A stretch of 64,000 bases of DNA from SZUA-36 sp963801195 (GCA_963801195.1 CAWDDX010000007.1:1550001-1614000), one strand, 5' to 3'. Positions 34,535 to 43,995 are shown, numbered from the stretch's first letter. The notes: generated from the letters alone by a model not told the origin. Made by a program: numbers and translations.

Positions 34535-36265
34535 ATGAAAAAAACAGGCGCTTGGCTGGTACGTTTCGCTCTCGAGCAATTAGGTGTCAGGTACACATTT
34601 GGTATCCCGGGTGTACACAACACCGAAACCTATGACGAACTGAACAAGTCGGATTTGATCCAGCCGGTGCTGGTCACGCATGAGGGCGGTGCGGCCTTTA
34701 TGGCCGATGCGATCAGCCGCACAAGCGACCACATCGGTACGCTGTTGATCGTGCCTGCGGCGGGGGTCACACACGCGTCCAGCGGTATTGGGGAAGCTTT
34801 CCTGGACGGTATCCCGATGCTCGTGATTGCCGGCGGCATCCGCACGGACAGCGGTAAAACCTACCAGTTGCACGAGATGGACCAGCACGCCCTGCTCGCC
34901 CCGATCACCAAGAAGACCTACAAAATCGAAACCCATGAACAGATTATTCCGGCTATCTACGAGGCTTACCGGATCGCCACCCGGGGTGAACCCGGACCCG
35001 TGTTTGTTGAAGTGCCGGTGAATATTCAACTGTTTCCCGGCGAGGTATCAGAAACCCCGTCATATGTTGTAGAACCGGCCGAAACCGGCATGGATCACGC
35101 GGCCGTTCAACGGGCGGCGCAAATGCTGTACGCGGCCGCTTCTCCGGGTCTGTTCCTCGGCTGGGGCGCCGTGGATGCCAGTGCCGAGACCATCGCGATC
35201 GCGGACTTCCTCGGCGCGCCGGTCGCCACGACCCTGCAAGGTTTGAGTTCATTTCCCGCCAGTCACCCGCTGCACACCGGTTTGGGTATCGGTCACGCGG
35301 CAGTACCGGCCGGCGAAAATGCCTTTAAAGACTGCGACTGCATGCTGGCGGTGGGCAATCGTTTTGGTGAGATTGCGACCGCCAGTTACGGCGTCAATCC
35401 ACCATCGGACCTGATCCACGTCGATATCAACGGTGCGGTATTCAATGCCAATTACCCGGCTGCCGTCACTATTGAGGGTGATGCAAAGGCGGTGATGGCA
35501 GAACTGCTTGGCGCACTTCACTCGATCGGGGCGCCCAAACCTGACAACACCATTTTGAAAGCCGCAATCCGCCGGGACAAGGCGGCCTATCTCGATGAAT
35601 GGCTTAAGCACGACAGCAAGGGCCGCGTTAACCCCGCTCAATTCTTTGTCGAACTTCGCAACCAACTCGATGACGACGCCATCGTGGTTTGCGATGACGG
35701 CAATCATACATTTCTCGCCGCAGAACTGATGCCGGTCAACCGCCCGCGCGGATTCATCTCGCCGACCGATTTCAACTGCATGGGATACTGCACTCCCGCG
35801 GTTACGGCGGTAAAACTGGCCAATCCCGACAAACAGGTGGTCGGCATCATCGGTGACGGTGCATTCCTGATGACCTGCATGGAAACCCTGACCGCTGCTT
35901 CGCTCGAACTTGGCGGCGTTTACTTCGTATTCAACGATGGCGAGTTGTCACAGATATCACAGGCCCAGGAGATTCCCTACAACCGCAAGACCTGCACGGT
36001 TCTGCACGAGGTGAAAATCGAGGGCGTCGCGCTGGCCACCGGTTGTGAATTCATCAGCATAGAAAGCGACAGCGCGTGTGCGACCGGCATCGCCAGGGCC
36101 TTATCGTTTGCCGCGCAAAACAAACCGGTCATCGTCGATGTAAAAGTGGATTATTCCAAGCGCACCCGCATGACGAAAGGTTTCGTGAAAACCAACCTGG
36201 AGCGCTTTACCCTGGGCAACAAGGCCCGCTTTATCGGCCGTGCCCTGTTCAGGCGGGTGTTTTAA
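34535..36265 (+). CDS. Thiamine-diphosphate-dependent enzyme (acetolactate synthase-like)
   Basis: A 576-residue ThDP enzyme with the catalytic Glu E50 in THEGGAAFMADA and the GDG-28-ND ThDP/Mg motif (GIIGDGAFLMTCMETLTAASLELGGVYFVFND). Domain order is pyrimidine-binding, central, pyrophosphate-binding, as in IlvB, benzoylformate decarboxylase and oxalyl-CoA decarboxylase. It lacks a neighbouring IlvN small subunit, so a biosynthetic acetolactate synthase role is less likely. With the FAD dehydrogenase and acyl-CoA dehydrogenase alongside, a catabolic C-C lyase role is a reasonable guess. Confidence 0.85.
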   Translation: MKKTGAWLVRFALEQLGVRYTFGIPGVHNTETYDELNKSDLIQPVLVTHEGGAAFMADAISRTSDHIGTLLIVPAAGVTHASSGIGEAFLDGIPMLVIAGGIRTDSGKTYQLHEMDQHALLAPITKKTYKIETHEQIIPAIYEAYRIATRGEPGPVFVEVPVNIQLFPGEVSETPSYVVEPAETGMDHAAVQRAAQMLYAAASPGLFLGWGAVDASAETIAIADFLGAPVATTLQGLSSFPASHPLHTGLGIGHAAVPAGENAFKDCDCMLAVGNRFGEIATASYGVNPPSDLIHVDINGAVFNANYPAAVTIEGDAKAVMAELLGALHSIGAPKPDNTILKAAIRRDKAAYLDEWLKHDSKGRVNPAQFFVELRNQLDDDAIVVCDDGNHTFLAAELMPVNRPRGFISPTDFNCMGYCTPAVTAVKLANPDKQVVGIIGDGAFLMTCMETLTAASLELGGVYFVFNDGELSQISQAQEIPYNRKTCTVLHEVKIEGVALATGCEFISIESDSACATGIARALSFAAQNKPVIVDVKVDYSKRTRMTKGFVKTNLERFTLGNKARFIGRALFRRVF

Positions 36266-36320
36266 AGCCGATATTAAATGACCCAATTTGTTGGTTTGAC
36301 GGGTGACTCATGTATGGGCT

Positions 36321-36656
36321 TTAAGCAGGCGGTCGCTGACGCTGAGAATCACCTTCGGGAAACAGAACGGACCACGACGATTCCGAACCCGCCAGCAGCC
36401 CCAGGCCCGCTGGAGATGGCCGCGAACAGGGCCTGGCTTCGAGCATTCTTGCCAGCCTGAACGCCGCCGGTGAGAAATAGACGTGGACTTCGCAATGCAG
36501 GCGGCCTTCCGATACGTGCCGAATAAATACGGCCATGTCTTCTGATTCATCGGGGTTGACGCACTCTGACAGGAACAGCGTCGTGATGCGGTCCAGTGAC
36601 TCCCCGGCCAGCATCGCGTCACCGAGGTTGCATGTAGACCAGTTGCTGTCGCTCAT
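36321..36656 (-). CDS. Hypothetical small protein
   Basis: A 111-residue protein with no recognised domain. It is kept because a strong GGGGAGAAGG site directly precedes its ATG and the first 75 residues look protein-like (LDRITTLFLSECVNPDESEDMAVFIRHVSEGRLHCEVHVYFSPAAFRLARML), with an alpha-beta pattern. The last 35 residues are Pro/Ser/Arg-rich and less convincing. It is convergent with the ThDP gene, with 55 bases between. Confidence 0.55.
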   Translation of the reverse strand: MSDSNWSTCNLGDAMLAGESLDRITTLFLSECVNPDESEDMAVFIRHVSEGRLHCEVHVYFSPAAFRLARMLEARPCSRPSPAGLGLLAGSESSWSVLFPEGDSQRQRPPA

Positions 36657-36957
36657 ACCTTCTCCCCGTGTGCATCGGCCCGTGCGCCTCGGAATCGGTT
36701 CAAGCTGAAAATATTCCCGTTCATCGATTTAAACAATTGTGCAGGAACAGCGCTGATTCACATATTCACCAAAGACAGATGCTCGATTTTTATTCAAAAT
36801 AGTCAATTCGAACCATTCGGTTCACGCCGATTGTGCGAGGCCATAACATACATGTTACCGGTTAAACGGGTGCGCCGGGAAGTTGATCTCGACACTGCGC
36901 CGGTTGGGTAAGGGCTGCAGCCCGGTTGTTTCACCCGGGCTACAGCGATTCAGTCAG
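36657..36957. other. Intergenic region with a terminator-like hairpin
   Basis: No gene is seen in these ~300 bases. Near the right end, CTGCAGCCCGG (36915-36925) and CCGGGCTACAG (36935-36945) form an 11-bp stem with one mismatch. It lies 12-42 bases after the stop of the minus-strand cytochrome gene and could end its transcript, although no good U tract follows. Confidence 0.5.
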
Positions 36958-39096
36958 CTATTGAGTCGGGGTGGGACATGCAATGCCTGGAATGAGCAGG
37001 TCCCGATTGATATCGTACTCAAGATTGGTAAAGCCATTGCCCTGCATCACGCCGTTCGGCATCAGGGAGATGTGGCCCGACCCACAGGAACTGAAACTGA
37101 AGGTTCCCGTGCCCCAGGGCACCTCGGTCCTGTCACCGGGTACGAACGCGGCACCCCACATGGCGCCTTCGGGCTGGAAGAGTTCAAATTCAGCCGTGTT
37201 GCCATTGGCCGGACCTGAACCGATCAACCAGACCTGGTTGCCGATGCTGTCGTAAGTGTAAAACGATACGACCAGGATGGTGTCATCGAAGATGTCGCCT
37301 GCGACTTCAATCAGGAACCCCTCCCCGGCGCGCGAGGCGCCGCCCCACCAGTTACCGCTCAGACCCGGGTTGATCGCGAAGCCACTGCCGCCCAACTGCT
37401 GCAACCACAACATCATATCGGCAACATCGGTCGCATCCGGCGAACCCATGGCTGCACGGGTCATGTCGGTATTGGGGATACCCCAGCGTGCCTTATGGGC
37501 GAATTCACTGAACTTGCCGTCACCCGCCAGGTAGGCGAGGATGCCGCCTTCCGGCGCACCCACCGGTGAAACACCTGCCGGGTCACCGTGGCAGCTGGCG
37601 CAGTTGTTGTTGTAATAGGATTCACCGGCAGCCGCATTCGCGGTATCGACGATCGAATACAGGACCGGATCGGTGCCCGGATCGACCTGGCTGAAATAGG
37701 CAGTGGCCTCGGCGTCCGGGGCATTGAGGAATGCCACCAGGCAATCAACCTGCTCCTGCGTCAATCCACCGCCGCTGAAGTCGGGGTGCTGATTACCAAG
37801 GGTATATCCTTCGGAATGCGCTGCCGTGTTGGCGGCGGTACGGATGTCATCCAACGGCACCCAGCTGCCTGCACCTTCCGTAAATAGGCGTCCGCTGCCG
37901 GTATGCCAGAGCATATCGGCTGTCACTTCGGCATTGCCCCTGCCTGCGAGGCTGATATTTCGGCTTGTCTGGTCTCCGTCGCCCGCGCCCGCATTGGGGC
38001 GGTCGGCGTTGCGGCTGCGCCTGACGTATCCTCCATCCATACCCAGGTGATCCCAGCCATGACACGATTTGCAGCGAACATAATCGGCGCTGAGGGCACC
38101 TGCGGGCAAGTTGCCTGTGCCGCCGGCATCCGTCGTTGTCCAATTGTCATAGGCCAGGGCGCCCTGGTCCATGCAACTTAGCTGAACAGACGCCTGTGTC
38201 TGGAACAGCTTGGACGCTGTCTGGGCCGGTCCGTCACCGCTGCCGTCATTGGGCGTTACCCGTACATCGTAGGATTGTTCAGAATTCAAAGCACTCAGAG
38301 CACGGCTGGTGCTGGTTGTGCTGCCGCCATTGCTCCAGTTGACAGCACCGTTTTGGCGGTAGTCCACCTGGTAGGTAATGGTGTCGCCGTCGGCGTCGGC
38401 AGAGGCGCCCCAGCTAACCGTCGCCGAACTGCTGGAAATCGCGGAAGCCGACAATGTACCCGGCTGGGTCGGCAGGTTGTTGGTTGCCGCCTGGCAGTCA
38501 GCATCGTTGCCGTCTATCTGCCCATCGCCGTCGTTGTCCAGCCCATAGGTACCGTAGCGGCTTTCCGTACCGTCGGCGTCACAGGCGTCTTTCATCTGCA
38601 CGCTGGATTTACCGTAATAGAATGGGTTTACTTGCTCACCAATCGGTGCGGGATCACCGGAGTGGCAGGACGTACAGGTGCCGGGACCCACGTTCAATTC
38701 GTGCGCCTGGCGCAATCCGGCACCGGCGCCGCATTCCACTTGCATGCCGCCAGCGTTGACACAACTGCCATTCACGTCCTCCTCGCGTCCATGGCAACCC
38801 ACGCAGCTCTTGGAGAGCGTACTGTTGATCGAATAATTCAGGTAAACCGAACCCTTACTGCCGTCCTTATGGCAGGCGTTGCAGGTTCCACCGACAAACG
38901 TCTCGTGCCCTTTCATCAGGTTTTTACCCCAGGCTGCGCCGTCGGTCTTTGATGTATAGTTACTGCCGTCAAAACCGCCGTGGCAGCTTTTGCAGCCACT
39001 GTAGTTCGGATAAGCCAAAGCAATACCGCTGAAAGCAAGAAGCATTAAAGCGCATAAGGTATTCGTTAATATCATGTAATTGAACCGGGGGTACAT
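36958..39096 (-). CDS. Exported multihaem cytochrome c with FN3 and C-terminal SGNW-type domain
   Basis: A 712-residue secreted protein; AAGGAG seven bases before the ATG at 39096 sets the start. After the signal peptide (about 1-28) come four CxxCH haem sites (C35, C72, C98, C141), a DNDGDGQIDGND calcium-loop-like motif (188-199), a fibronectin type III domain (about 210-300), and two more haem sites (C342, C499). The last ~130 residues, beginning SGNWWGGASRAGEGFLIEV at about 580, form a beta-rich repeat-type domain seen at the C-terminus of exported gammaproteobacterial proteins. It may transfer electrons at the cell surface; redox partner unknown. Confidence 0.85.
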   Translation of the reverse strand: MYPRFNYMILTNTLCALMLLAFSGIALAYPNYSGCKSCHGGFDGSNYTSKTDGAAWGKNLMKGHETFVGGTCNACHKDGSKGSVYLNYSINSTLSKSCVGCHGREEDVNGSCVNAGGMQVECGAGAGLRQAHELNVGPGTCTSCHSGDPAPIGEQVNPFYYGKSSVQMKDACDADGTESRYGTYGLDNDGDGQIDGNDADCQAATNNLPTQPGTLSASAISSSSATVSWGASADADGDTITYQVDYRQNGAVNWSNGGSTTSTSRALSALNSEQSYDVRVTPNDGSGDGPAQTASKLFQTQASVQLSCMDQGALAYDNWTTTDAGGTGNLPAGALSADYVRCKSCHGWDHLGMDGGYVRRSRNADRPNAGAGDGDQTSRNISLAGRGNAEVTADMLWHTGSGRLFTEGAGSWVPLDDIRTAANTAAHSEGYTLGNQHPDFSGGGLTQEQVDCLVAFLNAPDAEATAYFSQVDPGTDPVLYSIVDTANAAAGESYYNNNCASCHGDPAGVSPVGAPEGGILAYLAGDGKFSEFAHKARWGIPNTDMTRAAMGSPDATDVADMMLWLQQLGGSGFAINPGLSGNWWGGASRAGEGFLIEVAGDIFDDTILVVSFYTYDSIGNQVWLIGSGPANGNTAEFELFQPEGAMWGAAFVPGDRTEVPWGTGTFSFSSCGSGHISLMPNGVMQGNGFTNLEYDINRDLLIPGIACPTPTQ

Positions 39097-39290
39097 CGTT
39101 AAACTCCTTTTCAGATTGCCCGTGACACAGGACTTTATCGATCCCCCGAGAACCCGTGAATGGATCAAAATCCGCCCCAGAACTGCCGGCATGTCCCATT
39201 TTCATTTTTTTACGCAAATATCATGTTGCGGCAAGCTTACCTGTTGGACCATAAACTTTTCATTAAGAAAACGTTTTAAATTAATGACAT

Positions 39291-39309
39291 GCGATTGATA
39301 ATCATTACG
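39291..39309. promoter_or_regulatory. Fur-box-like sequence
   Basis: These 19 bases agree with the consensus Fur box (three GATAAT-type hexamers) at 14 positions, including the ten-base block GATAATCATT. The site lies between the divergent cytochrome and methyltransferase genes. It would be consistent with iron control of the haem protein, but one weak match is thin evidence. Confidence 0.3.
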
Positions 39310-39349
39310 CATGATCAAACCTGGCAGTGTAAGTGATATCCTGCACCCC

Positions 39350-39964
39350 ATGGGACTGTATGAAAAATACCTGCTGCCAAAACTGGTGCATTTCACCTGC
39401 CGGCAAAACCCGGCCATGCGCCAGCGTAAGAAGGTGGTCCCGCTCGCCGAGGGACGGGTGCTGGAAATCGGTATCGGTTCCGGTCTCAACATCCCGTTCT
39501 ATGACGGGCGGAAAATCAAACACCTTTGGGGTTTGGACCCGTCCGCAGAAATGTGGTCGATTGCACGCAAAAATGCGGCCGAACATCACCTGGATGTGGA
39601 ATTTATCCAGTCGGGTGCGGAATCCATTCCGCTGGAAGACAACAGCGCCGACACGGTGCTGATGACTTTCACGATGTGTACGATCCCGGATGTGCAGTCG
39701 GCCCTGGATGAAGTGCGGCGCGTTCTCAAACCATCCGGAAGGCTGATCTTTTGCGAGCACGGCATGGCGCCGGATGCAAATATTCAGCGCTGGCAGGAAC
39801 GCCTGAACCCGGTGTGGAAGATATTCTCCGGCGGGTGCAACCTCAACCGTCCTATCCCCGGTCTTCTCGAGCATGCGGGTTTCAAATCCGCCGATATGAA
39901 AACCATGTACCTGCCCGGCTGGAAACCGGCGACGTTTAATTACTGGGGTACGGCCCGCTATTGA
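39350..39964 (+). CDS. Class I SAM methyltransferase (METTL7/UbiE-like)
   Basis: A 204-residue protein from the ATG at 39350, giving the family-typical start MGLYEKYLLPKLVHF; an in-frame ATG at 39311 overlaps the candidate Fur site. Motif I is VLEIGIGSGLNIPFYD, the acidic residue is in LWGLDPS, and the later motifs are MTFTMCTIPDVQSALDEVRRVLKPSGRLIFCEHG. The C-terminal GGCNLNRPI and WGTARY match the METTL7-like group. Substrate unknown; possibly thiol or lipid. Confidence 0.83.
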   Translation: MGLYEKYLLPKLVHFTCRQNPAMRQRKKVVPLAEGRVLEIGIGSGLNIPFYDGRKIKHLWGLDPSAEMWSIARKNAAEHHLDVEFIQSGAESIPLEDNSADTVLMTFTMCTIPDVQSALDEVRRVLKPSGRLIFCEHGMAPDANIQRWQERLNPVWKIFSGGCNLNRPIPGLLEHAGFKSADMKTMYLPGWKPATFNYWGTARY

Positions 39965-40051
39965 TTCCTTCTTTTGGAGGATGATTCACTGGCAAAAAAA
40001 TGGGCCGGTCTTTTTAAACCAGCCCTTAATTGGTTGACAATTCCGTCCGTG

Positions 40052-40960
40052 TTACCTGGCGTTAACCATGTCCTTGAGTACGTCCTCGGTCGCGCCTGGC
40101 GCCGACATCAGCTTGGTAAAGCCATGCTTACCCATCATGCTCAGGTTTGGAAAATGCAGGGCCATGCGGAAACGCATGTGCAGGGCCTCGACATTTTTGC
40201 CATCGACCAGGACTTCATACGGGAAATAGGCGCGCTTTTTACAACCTTCAAAATCGACGATGCTCATCTGGAACGCCGAGTCGATGTCTTTTTCGTCCTC
40301 GTTGGTCATTTTCATACCCACACCGAAAACGGTCTGTTGCTTGCCGGGGATATCGATACGATAAATCTGGGTCAGCGCGTCACCCGGTTTGGCCAGGCCG
40401 TTTTCAACCGCTGCCACCGCTTCCTCATACGAGTCAAAGGAACCCAATTCATACGGGTCATCGAAATATTGCATTCCGATGGTGTAATGGTATTTGCCGA
40501 GTTTTTCGGCCGTCATTTTCTTGTCATCCGCGCCGCAGGAGCGGACGCTGCCAAGCGCCGCGGCCAGGTCATCGTAAACGGGCTGCATGTCGCCCTTCAG
40601 ACGGTAGCCATACTGGATATAGACGGGATTGACGAAGGCAACTTCGATGGTGTCGCCAACCTCGGTCACACTGACCCGCTGGGCTGCGCCATAACCGCCC
40701 TTTTCCGACATTGCGGCGATTTCCTTCAACGCATCATTGGTCACGACGATGATATTGGTGCCGTCGACCGGCGAGTACTGCCCGGACACTTCAAAGCCGG
40801 CAGCCTCAAGCGCAAGCCGGGTTGACTGGGTTTTTTCATCCAGCGTTCCCAGGCCGGCGGAAGCAACGACGAAGGGCTTATAGATCGCATCTTCAGCTGC
40901 CGCCATCGTGGCAAAAACCGCAGCCACGGTAAACAGAGACAGGAATATCAGGCTTTTCAT
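40052..40960 (-). CDS. Exported protein of unknown function
   Basis: A 302-residue protein with a clear signal peptide (about 1-22, ending AAAEDA) and a GGAG-type ribosome-binding site. The rest is soluble and alpha-beta, with the segments ALEAAGFEVSGQYSPVDGTNIIVVTND and PVYIQYGYRLKGDMQPVYDDLAAALG. Two cysteines (C146-region SCGAD and C240-region GCKKR) might form a disulfide. I do not recognise the family with confidence; it recalls periplasmic DUF302-like proteins. An FNR-type site lies about 130 bases upstream. Confidence 0.7.
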   Translation of the reverse strand: MKSLIFLSLFTVAAVFATMAAAEDAIYKPFVVASAGLGTLDEKTQSTRLALEAAGFEVSGQYSPVDGTNIIVVTNDALKEIAAMSEKGGYGAAQRVSVTEVGDTIEVAFVNPVYIQYGYRLKGDMQPVYDDLAAALGSVRSCGADDKKMTAEKLGKYHYTIGMQYFDDPYELGSFDSYEEAVAAVENGLAKPGDALTQIYRIDIPGKQQTVFGVGMKMTNEDEKDIDSAFQMSIVDFEGCKKRAYFPYEVLVDGKNVEALHMRFRMALHFPNLSMMGKHGFTKLMSAPGATEDVLKDMVNAR

Positions 40961-41088
40961 GGGTCATACTCCGTATTTGAATAAGGTTTCCGGCGCACCG
41001 TTTGGTTTGCATATGGACCGTTGCCGGGGATATGTGTCGATCGGCAAATTATGAATCTTCAAAATACACCGTTCGAAAAACCGTGTCG

Positions 41089-41102
41089 CTGATTTACATC
41101 AA
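41089..41102. promoter_or_regulatory. FNR/ANR-type binding site
   Basis: CTGAT-TTAC-ATCAA matches the consensus TTGAT-N4-ATCAA at nine of ten defined positions. It lies in the divergent region between the exported protein (start 40960) and the HAD phosphatase (start about 41193), so it could make either gene oxygen-responsive. Confidence 0.45.
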
Positions 41103-41192
41103 GCATTGTCGTGTGAAGCACGCGGCACGGGGATGGTGTTCGTGCCGAATTTGCAGTTTTTAAATAATCATATGCAATATACTTGCAGTCCT

Positions 41193-41927
41193 ATGTCCGA
41201 CCTTAAAAAACCCGTCAATGCCGATGCCATCCTATGGGACTTCGACGGCACACTGGCCAATTCGGCCACCAAGAATATAGCCATCACCAGGCAGATCCTG
41301 GCCCGGGTTGCACCACGGTTGACCGGCGACCGATTGCCGCTCCCCCTGGCAAGCGAAACGAACTACCATTTTGCCAATCATGCTGCTGACCATTGGCGTG
41401 ACCTGTATCGTGATTTTTTTGAAATGACCGAAGAAGAGATCGAAAACGCCGCCCCGTTGTGGGAAACCTACCAGATGCTCGACAATACACCGGTGTCGCT
41501 GTTTGATGGCGTGGCCGAAACGGTCCGTCATCTTTCGGGCATACCCCAGGGTATCTGTTCAGCCAACGCTTCACGCAACATCCGGCAGGTGTTGCAGGCG
41601 CATGGTATCGATTCGGCTTTCAGGTCGGTGATCGGCTACGACGGCCTGCCCGATCATCAGCAGAAGCCGGCGCCCGATGGCGGACTGAAGTGCCTGGGGG
41701 AAATCTTCGGCGATACGCATGGTAAAACCATCATCTATGTGGGCGACCACATCGCCGATGTTCTGTTTTCGAGGTCATTGGCTCAGAGGCTGGGATCATC
41801 CAGCAATGTTATCTCCGTCGTGGTGACCCATAGCGGTGCGAACCCGCAGCAATGGCGACTGCAACCGGACGTGGTAATTGAGACCCCGTCCTGCCTGTCC
41901 GCCCTGATCACCAAACCGGGTCAGTGA
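41193..41927 (+). CDS. HAD-superfamily hydrolase
   Basis: About 244 residues from the ATG at 41193. HAD motif I is DFDGTLANS (Asp nucleophile and general acid), motif II Ser/Thr is in GICSANASR, motif III Lys is in QKPAPDG, and motif IV is GDHIADVLF. A helical cap lies between motifs I and II, as in phosphoglycolate phosphatases. ATGs at 41172 and 41106 are alternatives; neither has a clear ribosome-binding site. Phosphatase activity is likely; substrate unknown. Confidence 0.85.
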   Translation: MSDLKKPVNADAILWDFDGTLANSATKNIAITRQILARVAPRLTGDRLPLPLASETNYHFANHAADHWRDLYRDFFEMTEEEIENAAPLWETYQMLDNTPVSLFDGVAETVRHLSGIPQGICSANASRNIRQVLQAHGIDSAFRSVIGYDGLPDHQQKPAPDGGLKCLGEIFGDTHGKTIIYVGDHIADVLFSRSLAQRLGSSSNVISVVVTHSGANPQQWRLQPDVVIETPSCLSALITKPGQ

Positions 41928-41997
41928 CATGGGCTTCGCCGCGGTTCTGAGCGGCCGGCACAAGTCGATGCTGACGGCCGCCATTGACGCCGTGCGC

Positions 41998-43995
41998 TTA
42001 TGGGCTTGCAGGGTCCAGGTATCGTTCGAAAAACATCATCATGACCTGCTGCTGCACATCACGGTTTTCTTTCTTGCGGAAACCGTGTCCTTCATTCATC
42101 GCCTTCATGTACCAGACCGCTTGGCCCTGTGCACGCAGGGCATCGACCATCTGGATCGCCTCCGTGACCGGCACCCTCGGATCGTTCTGACCCTGAACCA
42201 CCAGCATCGGTATGCTGATCCGGTCCACGTGGGATAAAGGGCTGATGTTCTGAAGGTGCTCTCGCATGGCCGGCTCGCGCTCATCACCGTACTCGGCGCG
42301 CCTCAAGTCACGGCGGTAATCCTGGGTGTTTTCGAGGAAAGTGACAAAATTGCTGATACCGACCACATCGACCGCCGCCTTCAGACGGTCGCTGTAATGC
42401 GTGGCGCTGGCGAGCACCATGTAACCGCCGTAGCTGCCGCCGTAAACAGCCACGCGGTCCTTATCGAGGTCCGGCCGTGTGGCGATCCAGTCGATCAGCG
42501 CGCCAATGTCCTTGACCGAATCCTCGCGTTTGAAGCCGTTGTCGAGCGACATGTAATGTTTACCGTAACCCGAGGAGCCACGCACGTTGGGGCGGATGAT
42601 CGCCGCGCCGAGTTTGTCCAGCCACATCTGGTAGGTGCTGCTGAAGGATGGCCGTGACTGTCCTTCGGGTCCGCCGTGGATGACGATGATGACCGGGTGC
42701 GGTCCCTGGCCCTCCGGTTTGTACAACCAGGCCGGAATCTTCTCGGGCCCGCCGCTGGCACTGTCAAATGTTGGGTAATGGACCAGTTCAGGTTCGATGA
42801 AACTGTCGGTATCCAGGCCGCCCACTTCACTGAAGGTCCAACGCTCGAGTTCACCGAATTCCAGTGCATCCGGTCCCAGTTGTAACACAAAGCTGTCGCT
42901 CGGAGTTTTTGATGTATTCAGGGTCAGCCCCAGTTTACCGTCGTCGGGGCTGAATTCCATGCCACCGACGAGGGCGGTGGGAATCGTGCTCACCGGCGCA
43001 TATCTGCGGCTCAGGGTGTCGAGCACATAAACCTGTGACATGCCGTCCACGTTTACCGAGAACACGCCGCGCTTGCGGTCATGGCTCAGTTCAGCCGCCT
43101 CGACGTTCCAGGGTATGTCCGCGGTGACAATGACGGCGTCGGAATCCGCCTCGAGGGACTTCCAGGCCAACTGCCTGAAATCGCCTGTGACATCGGTGAC
43201 AAACCAGAAGCCGGTCCCTGCATGGTCGAACGCGACCGGGAAATTGGTGCTCGGATTGTCCGCGTCCCCCGCCAAAAGACGCAGTTCACCAGATTCGATA
43301 TCCAACAGGTAAATTCTTGAATCAGCATTTCCAATATAGTTACTAATCAATAATTTGCGGTTATCTTCTGAGAATTCAGATGCGGACCAGCCCGTGCCGT
43401 CCGGTGACGCCAGCAACATGCGTGCCGTCTCAGGGTTGGCCACGTCCATCATCCAGACATCGTTGGATGCGCCGTTACGGCGGGTGCTGCGGTAAGCAAT
43501 CCGCTGACCGCTTCGGTCCCAGACCACTGAATCATTTCGCGATGCGCCATCGGTCAACATGGCCGGGTCGTCATTACTGGCCGGGTCGAGCAAAAATATC
43601 TGTGAAAACTCACTGCCACCGGCGTCCATCGTAAACACCATTCTCAATCCGCCGGGCTGGCGCTGAAACGCGCCGACCGGTTCGTCGAAGAAGGTAAGTT
43701 GCTCACGGGCGCCACCCGCGTGGCTGACCACGTGCACCTGGTTGACATCGCCAAATCGGGTCGAAATGTAAATCCCGTGACCGTCAAGTGTCCAGTCCAG
43801 GAAGCTGGCGGAACGTACGTTCTGGTAACGATTCAGACTCGCCACCAATGAGGCCGGAATGGCCGGCACATCCTGCATCACGAGATTGCCATTGTTGGTC
43901 TCGGTCAAGGACACTTCCGCCGCGATTGCCGGGCAGAGAACACACGCAATCAGAAGGCCTGCAAGAATAAATTTCCATTTCACGATTTTCTCCAT
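41998..43995 (-). CDS. Exported S9-family peptidase (acylaminoacyl-peptidase-like)
   Basis: A 665-residue protein from the ATG at 43995 with a signal peptide (hydrophobic about 9-24). Residues about 60-400 look like a beta-propeller (repeated WDRSG, DHAGTG and SPDDGKL blades). The C-terminal alpha/beta-hydrolase has S521 in GGSYGGYM, D605 in QGQNDPRVP and H637 in EGHGF. It would remove short peptides in the periplasm. Codons around 43310-43380 are unusually AT-rich but the frame is intact. Confidence 0.92.
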   Translation of the reverse strand: MEKIVKWKFILAGLLIACVLCPAIAAEVSLTETNNGNLVMQDVPAIPASLVASLNRYQNVRSASFLDWTLDGHGIYISTRFGDVNQVHVVSHAGGAREQLTFFDEPVGAFQRQPGGLRMVFTMDAGGSEFSQIFLLDPASNDDPAMLTDGASRNDSVVWDRSGQRIAYRSTRRNGASNDVWMMDVANPETARMLLASPDGTGWSASEFSEDNRKLLISNYIGNADSRIYLLDIESGELRLLAGDADNPSTNFPVAFDHAGTGFWFVTDVTGDFRQLAWKSLEADSDAVIVTADIPWNVEAAELSHDRKRGVFSVNVDGMSQVYVLDTLSRRYAPVSTIPTALVGGMEFSPDDGKLGLTLNTSKTPSDSFVLQLGPDALEFGELERWTFSEVGGLDTDSFIEPELVHYPTFDSASGGPEKIPAWLYKPEGQGPHPVIIVIHGGPEGQSRPSFSSTYQMWLDKLGAAIIRPNVRGSSGYGKHYMSLDNGFKREDSVKDIGALIDWIATRPDLDKDRVAVYGGSYGGYMVLASATHYSDRLKAAVDVVGISNFVTFLENTQDYRRDLRRAEYGDEREPAMREHLQNISPLSHVDRISIPMLVVQGQNDPRVPVTEAIQMVDALRAQGQAVWYMKAMNEGHGFRKKENRDVQQQVMMMFFERYLDPASP

